From Bacteroidales bacterium (GTDB lineage Bacteria; Bacteroidota; Bacteroidia; Bacteroidales; UBA932): DNA of 64,000 nucleotides. The DNA lies in contig JAKSKN010000004.1 in the NCBI GenBank assembly GCA_024401695.1, forward strand, positions 1 through 64,000, read 5' to 3'. A program made the position numbers and the translations under genes. Below the pieces are notes generated by a model that was given only the letters and a program-made list of their open reading frames with translations, did not search any database and was not told where the DNA came from. Positions 22,657 through 31,385 of the stretch are shown one piece after another (the first letter of the stretch is position 1; each line of letters begins with the position of its first letter).

Positions 22657-25223
22657 CTGGTGTTGGAAACGTCAATCCGTTCCTGATAACGGACTTTTAC
22701 AAGCTGTGCCACATGATGCAGTATCCGGACGGCCTCACTTCGATGACCTCGTACATGGTGCCGAGGCTCTCCAGGCTGGCCGGTCATTTCGGCATAGACC
22801 ACGTCACGTTGTTCGGCATAACAGAGTATGTCAACAGCTTCGTGTTCAAGGAGTTCAACGAGAACTTCTTCGACAGGAAGTGGGAGGATGTGGAGAGGGA
22901 GATAGAGGCCGTGCTCCGCCAGGGGCTGTCCTATCCGTCTCAGCTCATAACGGACACGCTCAACAAGATAAAGAAGCTCCATGCCAAGAGGTATCTTCCG
23001 GTGTGCATACACGGCCTTCCGGAGGGCGCCGACGTGCCCATGGGCTGTCCGTGCATAGAGGTTACGACCACCGACCCCGAACTCCCGTGGGTTGGGCAGG
23101 TGCTCGAGGCCTCCATGTCCGCCGCCCTTTGGCATCCGATGGTGTCCGCCACAATAGCCAGGCACTACAGGGTGATAGCCGAGGTGTTCTACGACAAGAC
23201 CGTGGACAACGGGGATCCGAGGATGGCCATGTGCGACTTCTCCATGCGCGGCCAGGAGTCTGTGGAGTCTGCTGTTGCGTCCTCCGCAGGATGGTTGACA
23301 GCAATGTTCAACTCGTCCACGGTGGCCGCCAGGCACTACCTGTCTGCAAACTACTCCGACGGGGACAGTGCCCCTGTGTACGGTCTGACGTCCACCGAGC
23401 ACAGCGTCATGTGCGCGCATGCGGCTGTCGGACAGGAGGAGGATGCCTTCAAGCACCTGTTCTCCGTGTACAAGGACATATCGTTTGCGGCGGTGTGCGA
23501 CAGCTACAACTTCTGGAACGTGCTTGTCAACATCCTTCCAAAGTTCAAGGATGTCATCGACGAGCGCGGACGCAGGGGCAAGTTCATCGGCGTGAGGCAC
23601 GATTCGGCGGATCCCGTGGAGGCTGTGTGCGGAATACCGTACATAGACAACGCGGAGTTCGATAGCGTCAAGGCTTCACCGCCGACAACGTTCAATAAGT
23701 GCTACCTCGTCGAGGAGAAGAAGATTGCCGAGTGGAACCCGCTCACGGAGAACTGGAACACGAGGTACAGCGAGCCGACAGCGCAGGAGAAGGGTATCGT
23801 GCAGGTTCTGTACGAGAAGTTCGGAGGCTATGTGAACTCCAAGGGATACAAGGTCCTGAACCCGGGTGTGAAGGCCGTGTACGGCGACTCCATAACCGTG
23901 TCGAGGGCGATGCAGATATACAGGCAGTTGGAGGCCAAGGGTTTCGCGGCCAACAACGTCAGCCTGGGTGTCGGCTCGTTCTCGTTCCAGTGCATAGAGG
24001 ACATAGACGGCAACCTGTACCCGTTCACCAGGGACACGTTCTCCATAGCCATGAAGTGTACCGCCGCCAAGCGTGTCGGTGACGACGGAACCGAGACGTC
24101 GGTGAAGGTGTACAAGGATCCGTACGGGTTCTCCGAGAAGAAGTCCCTCAGGGGACTGTGCCGTGTGGACTGGGACGATAGTTCCGGAAAGGTGATCGGA
24201 TGGGAGGACCAGCTGGACGACAACGACGAGAAGGCTGAGCAGACAATGCCTGTGCTGTACTTCATAGACGGACGCCCGGAGGAACGGAAGTTTGCCGATG
24301 TGCGCGCCGTTGTGGACAAGTCTGTCGGAAGGCAGCTGGCCCTCAGGAGGTCCATAGGCAGGGGAGCCCAGTATTTCAACACGATCAGGACGCACATGAT
24401 GGAATGGGCGGCAAGCACCAAGGCCAACAACTTTGTCGTGGGATTGTCCGGCGGCAAGGACTCGACCGTGGTGGCCATGCTCATCTCCAAGATATTCGGC
24501 CCGTCCAGGCTGTACGGAGTGCTGCTCCCTGTCCAGAGGATGCCCAGGGCGGCGAGGAAGCCGAACGACGACACCGAGGTTGCATGGGACGTTGCCAGGT
24601 TGTGCGGCATAGCGTCGCCCAACTTCAACCAGTACAACAGGCACGTGTACGAGATACCCATAGAGTCCCCGCTCTCCAGCATCACGATGTGGACCGGCAG
24701 GGGCTTCACTCCGGCGTCCGTGGCGTGCAACGAGGCAATGAGGATCAACCTGCCCGCGCGTATAAGGATGGCTTGCCTGTTCGCCGTCGGGCAGCAGGTG
24801 GACGGGCGTGTGATAAACACGTCCAACCTGTCCGAGGACACTGTAGGGTACGCCACGCAGTTCGGTGACAACGCCGGCTGCTACGCTCCGCTGCAGGACA
24901 TGACGGTAACAGAGGTGAGGGAGCTGGGTATGTGGTTGGCCGTCTGCGCGTTCGGTCTCTCGGAGGCCGAGGCGAAGAGGCTCATATTCAGGACTCCGGC
25001 AGACGGTCTGCAGGAGAAATCCGACGAGGACCGCCTGGGCTTCACTTACAGCGAGCTGGACGACTTCATCAGGCACGACAAGGGGTCTGACGAGTTCAAG
25101 GCGCGCATAGTGGCGCTGTACAAGGCAAACAAGTTCAAGACGGACATCGTTCAGATGCCCAAGCCGCTGATGACGCTTCCGAACTATGTGAAGTCCGCCG
25201 CAGAGCTTGACGACGAGGACTGA
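22653..25223 (+). CDS. NAMPT-NadE fusion: nicotinamide phosphoribosyltransferase + NAD synthetase
   Basis: Residues 1 to about 480 are nicotinamide phosphoribosyltransferase (NadV/NAMPT, nicotinamide + PRPP to NMN): LITDFYKLCHMMQYP at the start, HGLPEGADVPMGCPCIEV, DFSMRGQES near 196, TSTEHS, VCDSYNF and RHDSADP near 316. Residues about 560-856 are NadE-type amidating NAD synthetase: P-loop SGGKDS near 599, NTSNLSEDTVGYATQFGD, and PADGLQEKSDEDRLG near 783. No glutaminase domain is present, so ammonia would be the nitrogen donor. The two reactions are not consecutive in standard NAD+ pathways, which makes the fusion odd. A strong AAAGGAGG lies 6 bases before the ATG. Confidence 0.87.
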   Translation: MTGVGNVNPFLITDFYKLCHMMQYPDGLTSMTSYMVPRLSRLAGHFGIDHVTLFGITEYVNSFVFKEFNENFFDRKWEDVEREIEAVLRQGLSYPSQLITDTLNKIKKLHAKRYLPVCIHGLPEGADVPMGCPCIEVTTTDPELPWVGQVLEASMSAALWHPMVSATIARHYRVIAEVFYDKTVDNGDPRMAMCDFSMRGQESVESAVASSAGWLTAMFNSSTVAARHYLSANYSDGDSAPVYGLTSTEHSVMCAHAAVGQEEDAFKHLFSVYKDISFAAVCDSYNFWNVLVNILPKFKDVIDERGRRGKFIGVRHDSADPVEAVCGIPYIDNAEFDSVKASPPTTFNKCYLVEEKKIAEWNPLTENWNTRYSEPTAQEKGIVQVLYEKFGGYVNSKGYKVLNPGVKAVYGDSITVSRAMQIYRQLEAKGFAANNVSLGVGSFSFQCIEDIDGNLYPFTRDTFSIAMKCTAAKRVGDDGTETSVKVYKDPYGFSEKKSLRGLCRVDWDDSSGKVIGWEDQLDDNDEKAEQTMPVLYFIDGRPEERKFADVRAVVDKSVGRQLALRRSIGRGAQYFNTIRTHMMEWAASTKANNFVVGLSGGKDSTVVAMLISKIFGPSRLYGVLLPVQRMPRAARKPNDDTEVAWDVARLCGIASPNFNQYNRHVYEIPIESPLSSITMWTGRGFTPASVACNEAMRINLPARIRMACLFAVGQQVDGRVINTSNLSEDTVGYATQFGDNAGCYAPLQDMTVTEVRELGMWLAVCAFGLSEAEAKRLIFRTPADGLQEKSDEDRLGFTYSELDDFIRHDKGSDEFKARIVALYKANKFKTDIVQMPKPLMTLPNYVKSAAELDDED

Positions 25224-25250
25224 TAGCGGATGGCCTCCATGGTAAAGGCC

Positions 25251-25277
25251 GGACCCGGGCAAGTCCTTAAACTGCCC
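25251..25277 (+). promoter_or_regulatory. H-type pseudoknot (family member 5, compensatory change)
   Basis: Stem 1 GGAC (25251-25254) pairs with GTCC (25263-25266), where three relatives have CGAC/GTCG: the outer pair is swapped and pairing kept. Stem 2 GGGCA (25257-25261) pairs with TGCCC (25273-25277); linker TTAAAC is conserved. The next gene starts at 25309. Confidence 0.68.
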
Positions 25278-25308
25278 GTTATGACAAACAAAACCAATTA
25301 AATATATT

Positions 25309-26088
25309 ATGTCCAGGAAATCAACAGACAGAGAGGCGGCCGAGCAGACGCTCGAGCTGATAACCAAGTTCATTTACGAATCCAACAACTCTGTGGACGA
25401 CATGCCGGCCTTCTTCGACCCGGAGCTCATGCCGTTCATAGCGCTCATGGAGTATGGCGAAGACTTGAAGGACAAGTGTTCCGACGTGCCTTCCGTGAGC
25501 AACTACCGCACCAAGGCGGCGAAGGATGCGGCTATGCTCCTGCGCTACCGAGGCGAGGTCGACGAGATGGAGTATGCCGCACTGCTGCTTTCGTGCAGCA
25601 AGCCCGAGTACGACGTTCTGCCGATGGCGTTGCGCCAGTTGACGGACAACTCCGGCAAGCTCAAGGATGCTGTCCAGCTCATAGACAGCGCCAGGATGGC
25701 GGGCATGGGAGGCTGCGGCTGGCCTGTCACTGCCTTGGATGAAGACGACCCTGCAAGCGTGGAGAAGATACTGCGCCTGCACTACGAGGTCGGCTGCGAG
25801 CTGCGCGAGGCCATGCTGTCCGTACTGGACGGAAGGGGTCACCGCTATTGCTATGCAGTGCAGGCCGGTTTGCAGGAGCTTATCGACATAGACGGCTACT
25901 CCGAGGACCACCCGGAGGAGGAAGAGGAGGAGGAAGAGGAGGAGCCCGAGGACGACGGCGCAGCCGACGACCAGGACACTGCCCCCGAGGCCGAGCCTGA
26001 GGACTCCGACGATGTCGACACCGGAGACGATGTTGACTGTCCCAAGTTCCTCTGCACCGAGGAGGACGGCAACGACAACCAGCAGTAA
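25309..26088 (+). CDS. hypothetical protein with very acidic C-terminus, 259 aa
   Basis: A helical body (residues 1-200) is followed by a long Glu/Asp run (residues about 203-250) that would be disordered and strongly negative, possibly a DNA mimic or a partner-binding tail. Function is not recognised. Confidence 0.8.
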   Translation: MSRKSTDREAAEQTLELITKFIYESNNSVDDMPAFFDPELMPFIALMEYGEDLKDKCSDVPSVSNYRTKAAKDAAMLLRYRGEVDEMEYAALLLSCSKPEYDVLPMALRQLTDNSGKLKDAVQLIDSARMAGMGGCGWPVTALDEDDPASVEKILRLHYEVGCELREAMLSVLDGRGHRYCYAVQAGLQELIDIDGYSEDHPEEEEEEEEEEPEDDGAADDQDTAPEAEPEDSDDVDTGDDVDCPKFLCTEEDGNDNQQ

Positions 26089-26091
26089 GCC

Positions 26092-26622
26092 ATGGGAGTA
26101 GAGCAGCTGTTCCAAGAGGTGCTGGCCGGCAGGGCCATCTGCTATCTAGCCACAACATTCCTGGCGCTGTCCTTTGTCCTTGTCGTAGTGTACCTGGCCT
26201 GCGCAGCGTTCAATCCCAGCTTCAAGGGTGCGGCGCTGTCTGCTCTCGGCAACTACAAGGTGGACAAGGACGAGGAAGCTGCAGCCAACGCCAAGTTCTG
26301 GGAGTTCACCAAGCTCTGGCTGATACGGGCGATTTTCCCGCTCGTGCTGGTCGGAGTGTGCCTCAGGGCTGTGTCGAAGCTGTTTCCCACCAGCGAGGAC
26401 ATGAAGGTCATAGGCTCCTACAGGGCGGTCAAGGAGTTCGGGGACTCTGCAGCATTCAACGCCGCATTGTCCTCCCTCCTGGACTCGTGGGCGGTGAAAG
26501 AGATACTCGGAGACAGACATGAGGAATTGCAAAAAACAGAGGCAGGCTGTGGAGCGGTACCTGAGGAAGGGAGCGAAGCAGGCCAGGACGGTCAACAACC
26601 TGTCAACGGCGCTGACAGGTAG
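26092..26622 (+). CDS. two-helix membrane protein, 176 aa
   Basis: Transmembrane helices at about residues 17-38 (LATTFLALSFVLVVVYLACA) and 79-98 (IRAIFPLVLVGVCLRAV). The last 34 residues overlap the next gene in another frame and look low-complexity (EEGSEAGQDGQQPV), so the true domain may end near residue 142. Function is not recognised. Confidence 0.72.
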   Translation: MGVEQLFQEVLAGRAICYLATTFLALSFVLVVVYLACAAFNPSFKGAALSALGNYKVDKDEEAAANAKFWEFTKLWLIRAIFPLVLVGVCLRAVSKLFPTSEDMKVIGSYRAVKEFGDSAAFNAALSSLLDSWAVKEILGDRHEELQKTEAGCGAVPEEGSEAGQDGQQPVNGADR

Positions 26623-26743
26623 GAATGCCGTCATAAACAGGTTGAAAAAAGAGATAGTTCGCCTGAAGGCGGAGATAGGCAGGCTCAACCGCGAGCTTGC
26701 CTCCTCCGCCGGAGGGAGCGCCGTTACAAATACAAACAAGTAA
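26519..26743 (+). CDS. small coiled-coil protein, 74 aa
   Basis: It overlaps the upstream gene by 104 bases in the +1 frame. Basic N-terminus (RNCKKQRQAVERYLRKGAK) and a heptad-like coiled coil (INRLKKEIVRLKAEIGRLNR). The strong heptad pattern makes this frame credible. It may be separate, or joined to the upstream frame by frameshifting at the A-run near 26528. Confidence 0.6.
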   Translation: MRNCKKQRQAVERYLRKGAKQARTVNNLSTALTGRNAVINRLKKEIVRLKAEIGRLNRELASSAGGSAVTNTNK

Positions 26744-26757
26744 ATAGACAAGACAAT

Positions 26758-27198
26758 ATGAAAGATACACCAGAAACAGAAACAGGAGCCGTAGGCCTGG
26801 TAACCTCGGCGGCGTGCGACGTGGTAGTGACCGAGCAGTCCGGAGGCATGTCGCTTGTGCATATGTCGGCTGCGGTCTCGTTCGACAAGGACGTCAAGGC
26901 CAGGCTGGACAAGGCCGCATCCATCCTTAAGGAGGACAAGGACGTGGCCATGCACGGCATAGAGGTGCGGTACGACTGCAACTCCTTTACAGCCACCGAC
27001 ACGTGCGAGGACGGCGGCAGCCGGCTGGCAGTGAGCAGGCTGCGCGTGGAGCGCACGTACTACAACGGCAAGCCCGGTATAAGCGTGCTGTTCGACGCCG
27101 TGCACTCTATCCACTCTCCAATACGGGCCGTACACGACCACATACCGCCGTCCGAGACCCCTGAGCGGTTCACGTACATCGTCCAATACACCAAGTGA
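26758..27198 (+). CDS. hypothetical protein, 146 aa
   Basis: Soluble, beta-rich (ACDVVVTEQSGGMSLVHMSA). The next gene follows after 4 bases. Function is not recognised. Confidence 0.76.
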   Translation: MKDTPETETGAVGLVTSAACDVVVTEQSGGMSLVHMSAAVSFDKDVKARLDKAASILKEDKDVAMHGIEVRYDCNSFTATDTCEDGGSRLAVSRLRVERTYYNGKPGISVLFDAVHSIHSPIRAVHDHIPPSETPERFTYIVQYTK

Positions 27199-27202
27199 CG
27201 CC

Positions 27203-27835
27203 ATGGAACGCGTGCTGCTGATGGCTGCGGACAAGCAGGAATGGCATTACAGCGTGTCTGTGGTGACAGAGACCGGCATGCAGTGTAGCTCCAAGTTCGA
27301 GAGTCGCCCCATGTTCCCGGTCACCGGATATATATCCAGGGTGAGCAGTCTTCACGACCCTTACGCCGAGTGGCTGCTTGAAAGGTATATAGACGGCCGC
27401 GTTGCCGGGAGGTTCGACTGGAGGAACGTGCAGGTGCTCCAGCTGATGGCCGAGGATGCCATGTCGTTCTACGACAAGTGCTCATCCGTGGTCGAGGCTG
27501 TGGCCGCGTGCAACGGGATAACCGGCTTGAAGCTGGGGTCCATTGCCTCGCACGAGTGGATACCGTCGTTCATAAACGACAGCGGTTCCGATGACTACAA
27601 GGCCGTGTGCTCCGTTATTCCCGGGGTTGTCATGGACTCTGCGTCATCGTTTTGTGCGGCGCACAAGGACTGCGGCCTCACGCCGTTGCGTGTGGCTGCG
27701 GTATCCTGCGCCGGAGTGCTTAGGAGGGCCGACGTGCTCAACAAGAACACGTACAGGAACGGAATAGGCATTGCAAGGGGAGTGGACTACTCGTCCCCTA
27801 CATTCGTAAACATAGAATTCTACTTAATAGTATGA
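27203..27835 (+). CDS. hypothetical protein, 210 aa
   Basis: The start MERVLLMAADKQEWHYSVSV is beta-like; the rest is mixed. It overlaps the next gene by 4 bases. No motif is recognised. Confidence 0.76.
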   Translation: MERVLLMAADKQEWHYSVSVVTETGMQCSSKFESRPMFPVTGYISRVSSLHDPYAEWLLERYIDGRVAGRFDWRNVQVLQLMAEDAMSFYDKCSSVVEAVAACNGITGLKLGSIASHEWIPSFINDSGSDDYKAVCSVIPGVVMDSASSFCAAHKDCGLTPLRVAAVSCAGVLRRADVLNKNTYRNGIGIARGVDYSSPTFVNIEFYLIV

Positions 27836-28368
27836 CATTTGTATTTATATTGATAGTTGTAATCCTCGTGGCCTGCTTCACCGCCCTGTTCAAGAGCATT
27901 GGAGGTGACAGTCTGTTCGGGCATTCGCCCGTGGAAATAAGGTATGCACTGTCCGAGCTTTCTGAAGAGGGAGGCGACATAGTGCTGTTCAAGCACGACT
28001 CAGGCAACAACGAGGTGCTTGCCGACATTACCGACTGCAGGGAGCTTGACGACCTTCCCGACGGGAGGTACATCATGGTCGTCAAGCGCTCGTGGTCCGC
28101 ACTGGAGGCGGGCAGGCCATACGACTATGTCGAGGTCGTGGGCCGCAGGTCCGACCCTGGAATACACATAGTGTTCACCAAGGTCGGCCGTGAGCTGTAC
28201 ATATCGGACGCCTGTAGCGGTATAATGAGCCCAAGGTACCACGGGGTATACATGGCAGACGCCAAGTGCAGGCATTTCATATCTGCACTGTACGCGTCTT
28301 TCGCACATAGCCATTACATATGCATAAGCGCAACACCTATAGACAACAATGATAATAAAACCATCTAG
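27832..28368 (+). CDS. membrane-anchored hypothetical protein, 178 aa
   Basis: One N-terminal transmembrane helix (residues 2-20, FVFILIVVILVACFTALF) anchors a soluble beta-rich domain. It overlaps the nucleotidyltransferase gene by 20 bases. Function is not recognised. Confidence 0.75.
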   Translation: MTFVFILIVVILVACFTALFKSIGGDSLFGHSPVEIRYALSELSEEGGDIVLFKHDSGNNEVLADITDCRELDDLPDGRYIMVVKRSWSALEAGRPYDYVEVVGRRSDPGIHIVFTKVGRELYISDACSGIMSPRYHGVYMADAKCRHFISALYASFAHSHYICISATPIDNNDNKTI

Positions 28369-29278
28369 TACAATATCGGAAAATCCCGGTATAGACGTGT
28401 TTCACGCTCTCCGGGAGATAGAGGACCATCACAATATCCGCGTAATACAGGCGTGCATAGTGGGGTCCAGGGCACACGGCATTGACAACAGGGAGACCGG
28501 GCGTTCCGACTGGGACGTCAGGTTTGTGTTCGTCAACAGGCCGGACGACTACGTGTCGATAAACTCCAAGACATCCAGCGTCGGTCTCGGCAGCCCCAAG
28601 TCGCTGACGGGAAAGTCGAAGCTCGACGTTTACGGTTGGGAACTGGGTACGTTCCTGAACTGCCTAAAGCTGTCCAAGTTCAACCAGTGCGAGCTTATGT
28701 ACTCGCCGATGCTGATTCCGGAGTTCACAGACATGGAGCTGCTCAAGAAGATGAAGGACCTCGCCGACAGGTCCATGAACCCGGCAACGCTGCTTTACAG
28801 CGTGTACGGGTTCATGCGCCACTACGAGGCGGCCCATGTAAGCAAGGGAAACAACGGCGGTGCCAACGTGTACAAGCGCCTTCTGAATATGCAGAGGCTG
28901 TATGTGACGGCGTCGTTCATAGTGGACTATGCGTCGTCAGGGCACGTGGGGTATCCTCCGGTGAATATGTCGGAGTGCCTCGAAGTGCAGAAGTACGCCA
29001 TCAAGTCGGAGGACCTGGCATGGGTTGCAGTCGGCAAGGGAAAGACCGCCATAGAGGTCGAGACCGCGTTCCTGGACAAGTACATGCCCAACGTGGAGAA
29101 GTGGTGCAAGTTTGTAAAGTCCAGGGATGACCTGGTCCCCAAGCTGCCCTCCGATCCAGAGTTCGACGCCATGTACAGGGAGGCCGTGTTCAAGGAGCAG
29201 ATAGAGTACGGTCCCGGTAGGGAAGCCATGCTCAAGATGCTCGAGGACTACAAGAAGGAAGGAGAGCCCAATGGGTAG
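28349..29278 (+). CDS. predicted nucleotidyltransferase (pol-beta superfamily)
   Basis: GSRAHG (about residues 39-44) followed by SDWDVRFVF (about 53-61) is the G-S-x(n)-S-D-x-D active-site pattern of pol-beta-type nucleotidyltransferases, here most like the COG3541/YcgL predicted group. The helical C-terminal part (309 residues in all) fits that group. It transfers a nucleotide to an unknown acceptor; RNA repair, tRNA end modification or antibiotic-type modification are possible. Confidence 0.82.
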   Translation: MIIKPSSTISENPGIDVFHALREIEDHHNIRVIQACIVGSRAHGIDNRETGRSDWDVRFVFVNRPDDYVSINSKTSSVGLGSPKSLTGKSKLDVYGWELGTFLNCLKLSKFNQCELMYSPMLIPEFTDMELLKKMKDLADRSMNPATLLYSVYGFMRHYEAAHVSKGNNGGANVYKRLLNMQRLYVTASFIVDYASSGHVGYPPVNMSECLEVQKYAIKSEDLAWVAVGKGKTAIEVETAFLDKYMPNVEKWCKFVKSRDDLVPKLPSDPEFDAMYREAVFKEQIEYGPGREAMLKMLEDYKKEGEPNG

Positions 29279-29513
29279 CATAAAGGATGCAATGTCCAGG
29301 AAGAGGCCTCCGATGCTGCTCGTTGCCATGACGGCAGTAACGCTGTCTGGGCTGTCTTTCCTGGAGGGTGTCATAGTGGCGTCCGGCTGTTTCTCCTGTA
29401 TGGAGATCGTATTGCTGTCCATACTGCTCGGTCTGGGTGCCGGCGTTTTGGTTGTCATACTGCTGGACGTGTACAGGGCCTCTTCGGCACACTCGTTCCA
29501 TAAAAACGGTTGA
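29271..29513 (+). CDS. two-helix membrane protein, 80 aa
   Basis: Preceded by a good ribosome site (GGAAGGAGAG). Two hydrophobic segments (PMLLVAMTAVTLSGLSFL and EIVLLSILLGLGAGVLVVIL) make a small hairpin-type membrane protein. It overlaps the previous gene by 8 bases. Holin-like size and topology, but no family match. Confidence 0.7.
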   Translation: MGSIKDAMSRKRPPMLLVAMTAVTLSGLSFLEGVIVASGCFSCMEIVLLSILLGLGAGVLVVILLDVYRASSAHSFHKNG

Positions 29514-29519
29514 CCTGTC

Positions 29520-29729
29520 ATGAGCGACGAACTTAAGGAGGCGTGCCGCAACCTGGGTCCGCTGTATATGCTTATGGCCGGGCCTGTGCTGTTCATAGCC
29601 CTGTTCGGACTGTTCTTCATGGACGGCCCGAAAGAAGACGACAGCGCGGATAGGATCAGGGAATTGGAGCAGGACGCAAGGTACCTAGAGATGGAACTCG
29701 ACTTTGTAAGGAACCTGCATGGAATCTGA
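29520..29729 (+). CDS. single-pass membrane protein with coiled-coil tail, 69 aa
   Basis: One transmembrane helix (LYMLMAGPVLFIALFGLFFM) followed by a charged helical tail (DRIRELEQDARYLEMELDFV). Adjacent to another small membrane gene. Function is not recognised. Confidence 0.7.
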   Translation: MSDELKEACRNLGPLYMLMAGPVLFIALFGLFFMDGPKEDDSADRIRELEQDARYLEMELDFVRNLHGI

Positions 29730-29745
29730 TAAATAATAAATTGTT

Positions 29746-30141
29746 ATGAGAAACGACACATTGTACATGTGCAACGACGGAGAGCTGCTGCCGCCAGGCG
29801 CGTTTCCCGGCGTTGCCCGCGAAAGGCTGTATGGCTCTATAAGGCTGGCTGACGACAGCTCGCTGCATATTGACATCAGAATCGTCATGAGCTCCGGAAA
29901 GGCTGTAGCCTCTGTGGAGTTCGTGAAGGACATTATAGGGCTTGGCGAGGACGCCGAGCCCGAGGTGTCCAGGTGCCTGGTGCCGGCCACTCCCGAACTT
30001 ATCATCGGGGTGGTGAACGGCAAGTTCGATAAGGAATACAGGTATCTCTCCGCCGAGGAGTGCCTGGATCACGTATACGGCGTAAACACAGAAGAAACAG
30101 AAAATGACAAAAATGATACCGACTATAAAGATAATGCTTGA
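29746..30141 (+). CDS. hypothetical protein, 131 aa
   Basis: Soluble, mixed alpha/beta, with a highly charged C-terminus (NTEETENDKNDTDYKDN). The final 38 bases overlap the dUTPase start in another frame. Confidence 0.72.
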   Translation: MRNDTLYMCNDGELLPPGAFPGVARERLYGSIRLADDSSLHIDIRIVMSSGKAVASVEFVKDIIGLGEDAEPEVSRCLVPATPELIIGVVNGKFDKEYRYLSAEECLDHVYGVNTEETENDKNDTDYKDNA

Positions 30142-30718
30142 CGACGGAGCGTTCATGCCTGCAAAGGCTCACGAGTGGGATCACGGTATCCCAGGGGACG
30201 CAGGGTATGACGTGAAGGTCTTGTCCGTGGAGACCACAAGGATAGATCCCATAGCAGGAAGCCACATAGGCTGGGTTCGCGTAAAGATCGACACGGGAGT
30301 GCATGTGGAGCCCACCAGGGGATTCCGCATCATGGCCGTGCCCAATTCCAGGGTGACGAAGACCGGGTTCTCCCTGCCCAACTCGCCCGGCACCATAGAC
30401 GCCAACTACAGGGGCTCGATAAAGTTCGTGTACCTGTACCCGTTCAATGTCTGGAAGGGAATAGAGGAGGTGATGCCGCAGCATACTGGCGGACTGTTGC
30501 CTGCCATTCCCCGCAGGGTGGTTGTGGAGAAGAGCGACTACGAGAACGTCAAGTCCTACGCCGAGTCCTTCTGGGCTCCCGGCACGGTTTGCGGTCAGCT
30601 CATAGTCGTCCCGGACTACGACTCCAGGCTCGAGGTTGTCGAGTCCCTTTCTGAGACTTCGAGGGGAGACGGCGGTTTCGGTTCCACCGACGGAAAGGAG
30701 ACCGTGGATGGCAAGTGA
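30104..30718 (+). CDS. dut: dUTP diphosphatase (trimeric type)
   Basis: dUTPase hydrolyses dUTP to dUMP, keeping uracil out of DNA and supplying ThyX. All five family motifs are visible: PGDAGYDV (about 30-37), PNSRVTKTGF (about 82-91), GTIDANYRGSIKFV (about 97-110), GQLIVVP (about 164-170) and the P-loop-like GDGGFGST (about 188-195). At 204 residues it is longer than most (about 150); the extra is an insert between motifs 3 and 4. Motif 2 has R-V-T where S-S/G-L is usual. Confidence 0.9.
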   Translation: MTKMIPTIKIMLDDGAFMPAKAHEWDHGIPGDAGYDVKVLSVETTRIDPIAGSHIGWVRVKIDTGVHVEPTRGFRIMAVPNSRVTKTGFSLPNSPGTIDANYRGSIKFVYLYPFNVWKGIEEVMPQHTGGLLPAIPRRVVVEKSDYENVKSYAESFWAPGTVCGQLIVVPDYDSRLEVVESLSETSRGDGGFGSTDGKETVDGK

Positions 30719-31370
30719 GTGCACTTTGAAGAAGGGCGAACTGGTTACACTGGTGCCGGACGCTGAAGGGCGCATCAACGGCCACATGTCGTGGGGACTG
30801 AAGGTGCGTATAAACTCCTGGCTTATAGGGACGGTGGGCACGGTTTCGTGCCCACTGATCAAAAGCGGGGACGTCAGGGTGAACCTGCTTCCGATATGCC
30901 ACGGCATTGTCGACAGCCGTGGAGAGCCAATGGATCCAGTATATGTGTCTCCAGAATGCGTCAAGCCCGTGGAGGGAGTCGCCTTCGTGTGCAAGACGGT
31001 GGACTCGTACGCCGTATTCGACAGGAAGGACGTCAAGAATCCGGTTGCCATGTTCTCGACTGCCCTCGGCGAGGCAAAGCAGCTGGCAGAACGCCTGTGC
31101 AGCGACATCGTCGCCGGTCGGGTGTCTGGCACAACCAAGGCTTGGAGTAAGGACAGGTTCACCATAGAGCGCAACAACTACAACATCTCGGTTATAGACA
31201 ACAGCATACCTGAGCACAACGTAATCCTTTGTCTTACAAACGATTACAAAGCCGGTACGCTGGATGCCGAGACCATAGCCAACTCTCTTTGCGCCATGCT
31301 CAACGCGGGTTGCGGCGAAGTGTCGGATGCGTTTGTGTCCATGGTTGGAGGAAAGAAAGGCAACCCGTGA
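30708..31370 (+). CDS. hypothetical protein, 220 aa, paralogue of the next gene
   Basis: The ATG at 30708, overlapping the dUTPase stop by 11 bases, is preferred to an upstream ATG at 30636. An SH3-like start (KKGELVTLVPDAEGR) and an end with ANSLCAMLNAG parallel the next protein (VKAGDKLVLTASAD and GLACAACNKMNEDG), so the two are probably diverged duplicates. Function is unknown. Confidence 0.7.
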   Translation: MASECTLKKGELVTLVPDAEGRINGHMSWGLKVRINSWLIGTVGTVSCPLIKSGDVRVNLLPICHGIVDSRGEPMDPVYVSPECVKPVEGVAFVCKTVDSYAVFDRKDVKNPVAMFSTALGEAKQLAERLCSDIVAGRVSGTTKAWSKDRFTIERNNYNISVIDNSIPEHNVILCLTNDYKAGTLDAETIANSLCAMLNAGCGEVSDAFVSMVGGKKGNP

Positions 31371-31385
31371 TACATTGTACATATT

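Noticed and set aside
1976-25277. Pseudoknot family as known preQ1 class I riboswitch
   Set aside because: The size and A-rich tail are similar, but the loop and linker sequences differ from the preQ1-I consensus and no queuosine gene is seen downstream. A new family is the safer reading until searched.
22302-25373. Long reverse-strand open frames opposite the NAMPT-NadE gene (and similar ones near 37234-38616 and 30600-32021)
   Set aside because: They mirror strongly coding + strand genes, have no recognisable domains, and result from codon bias; every supported gene here is on the + strand.
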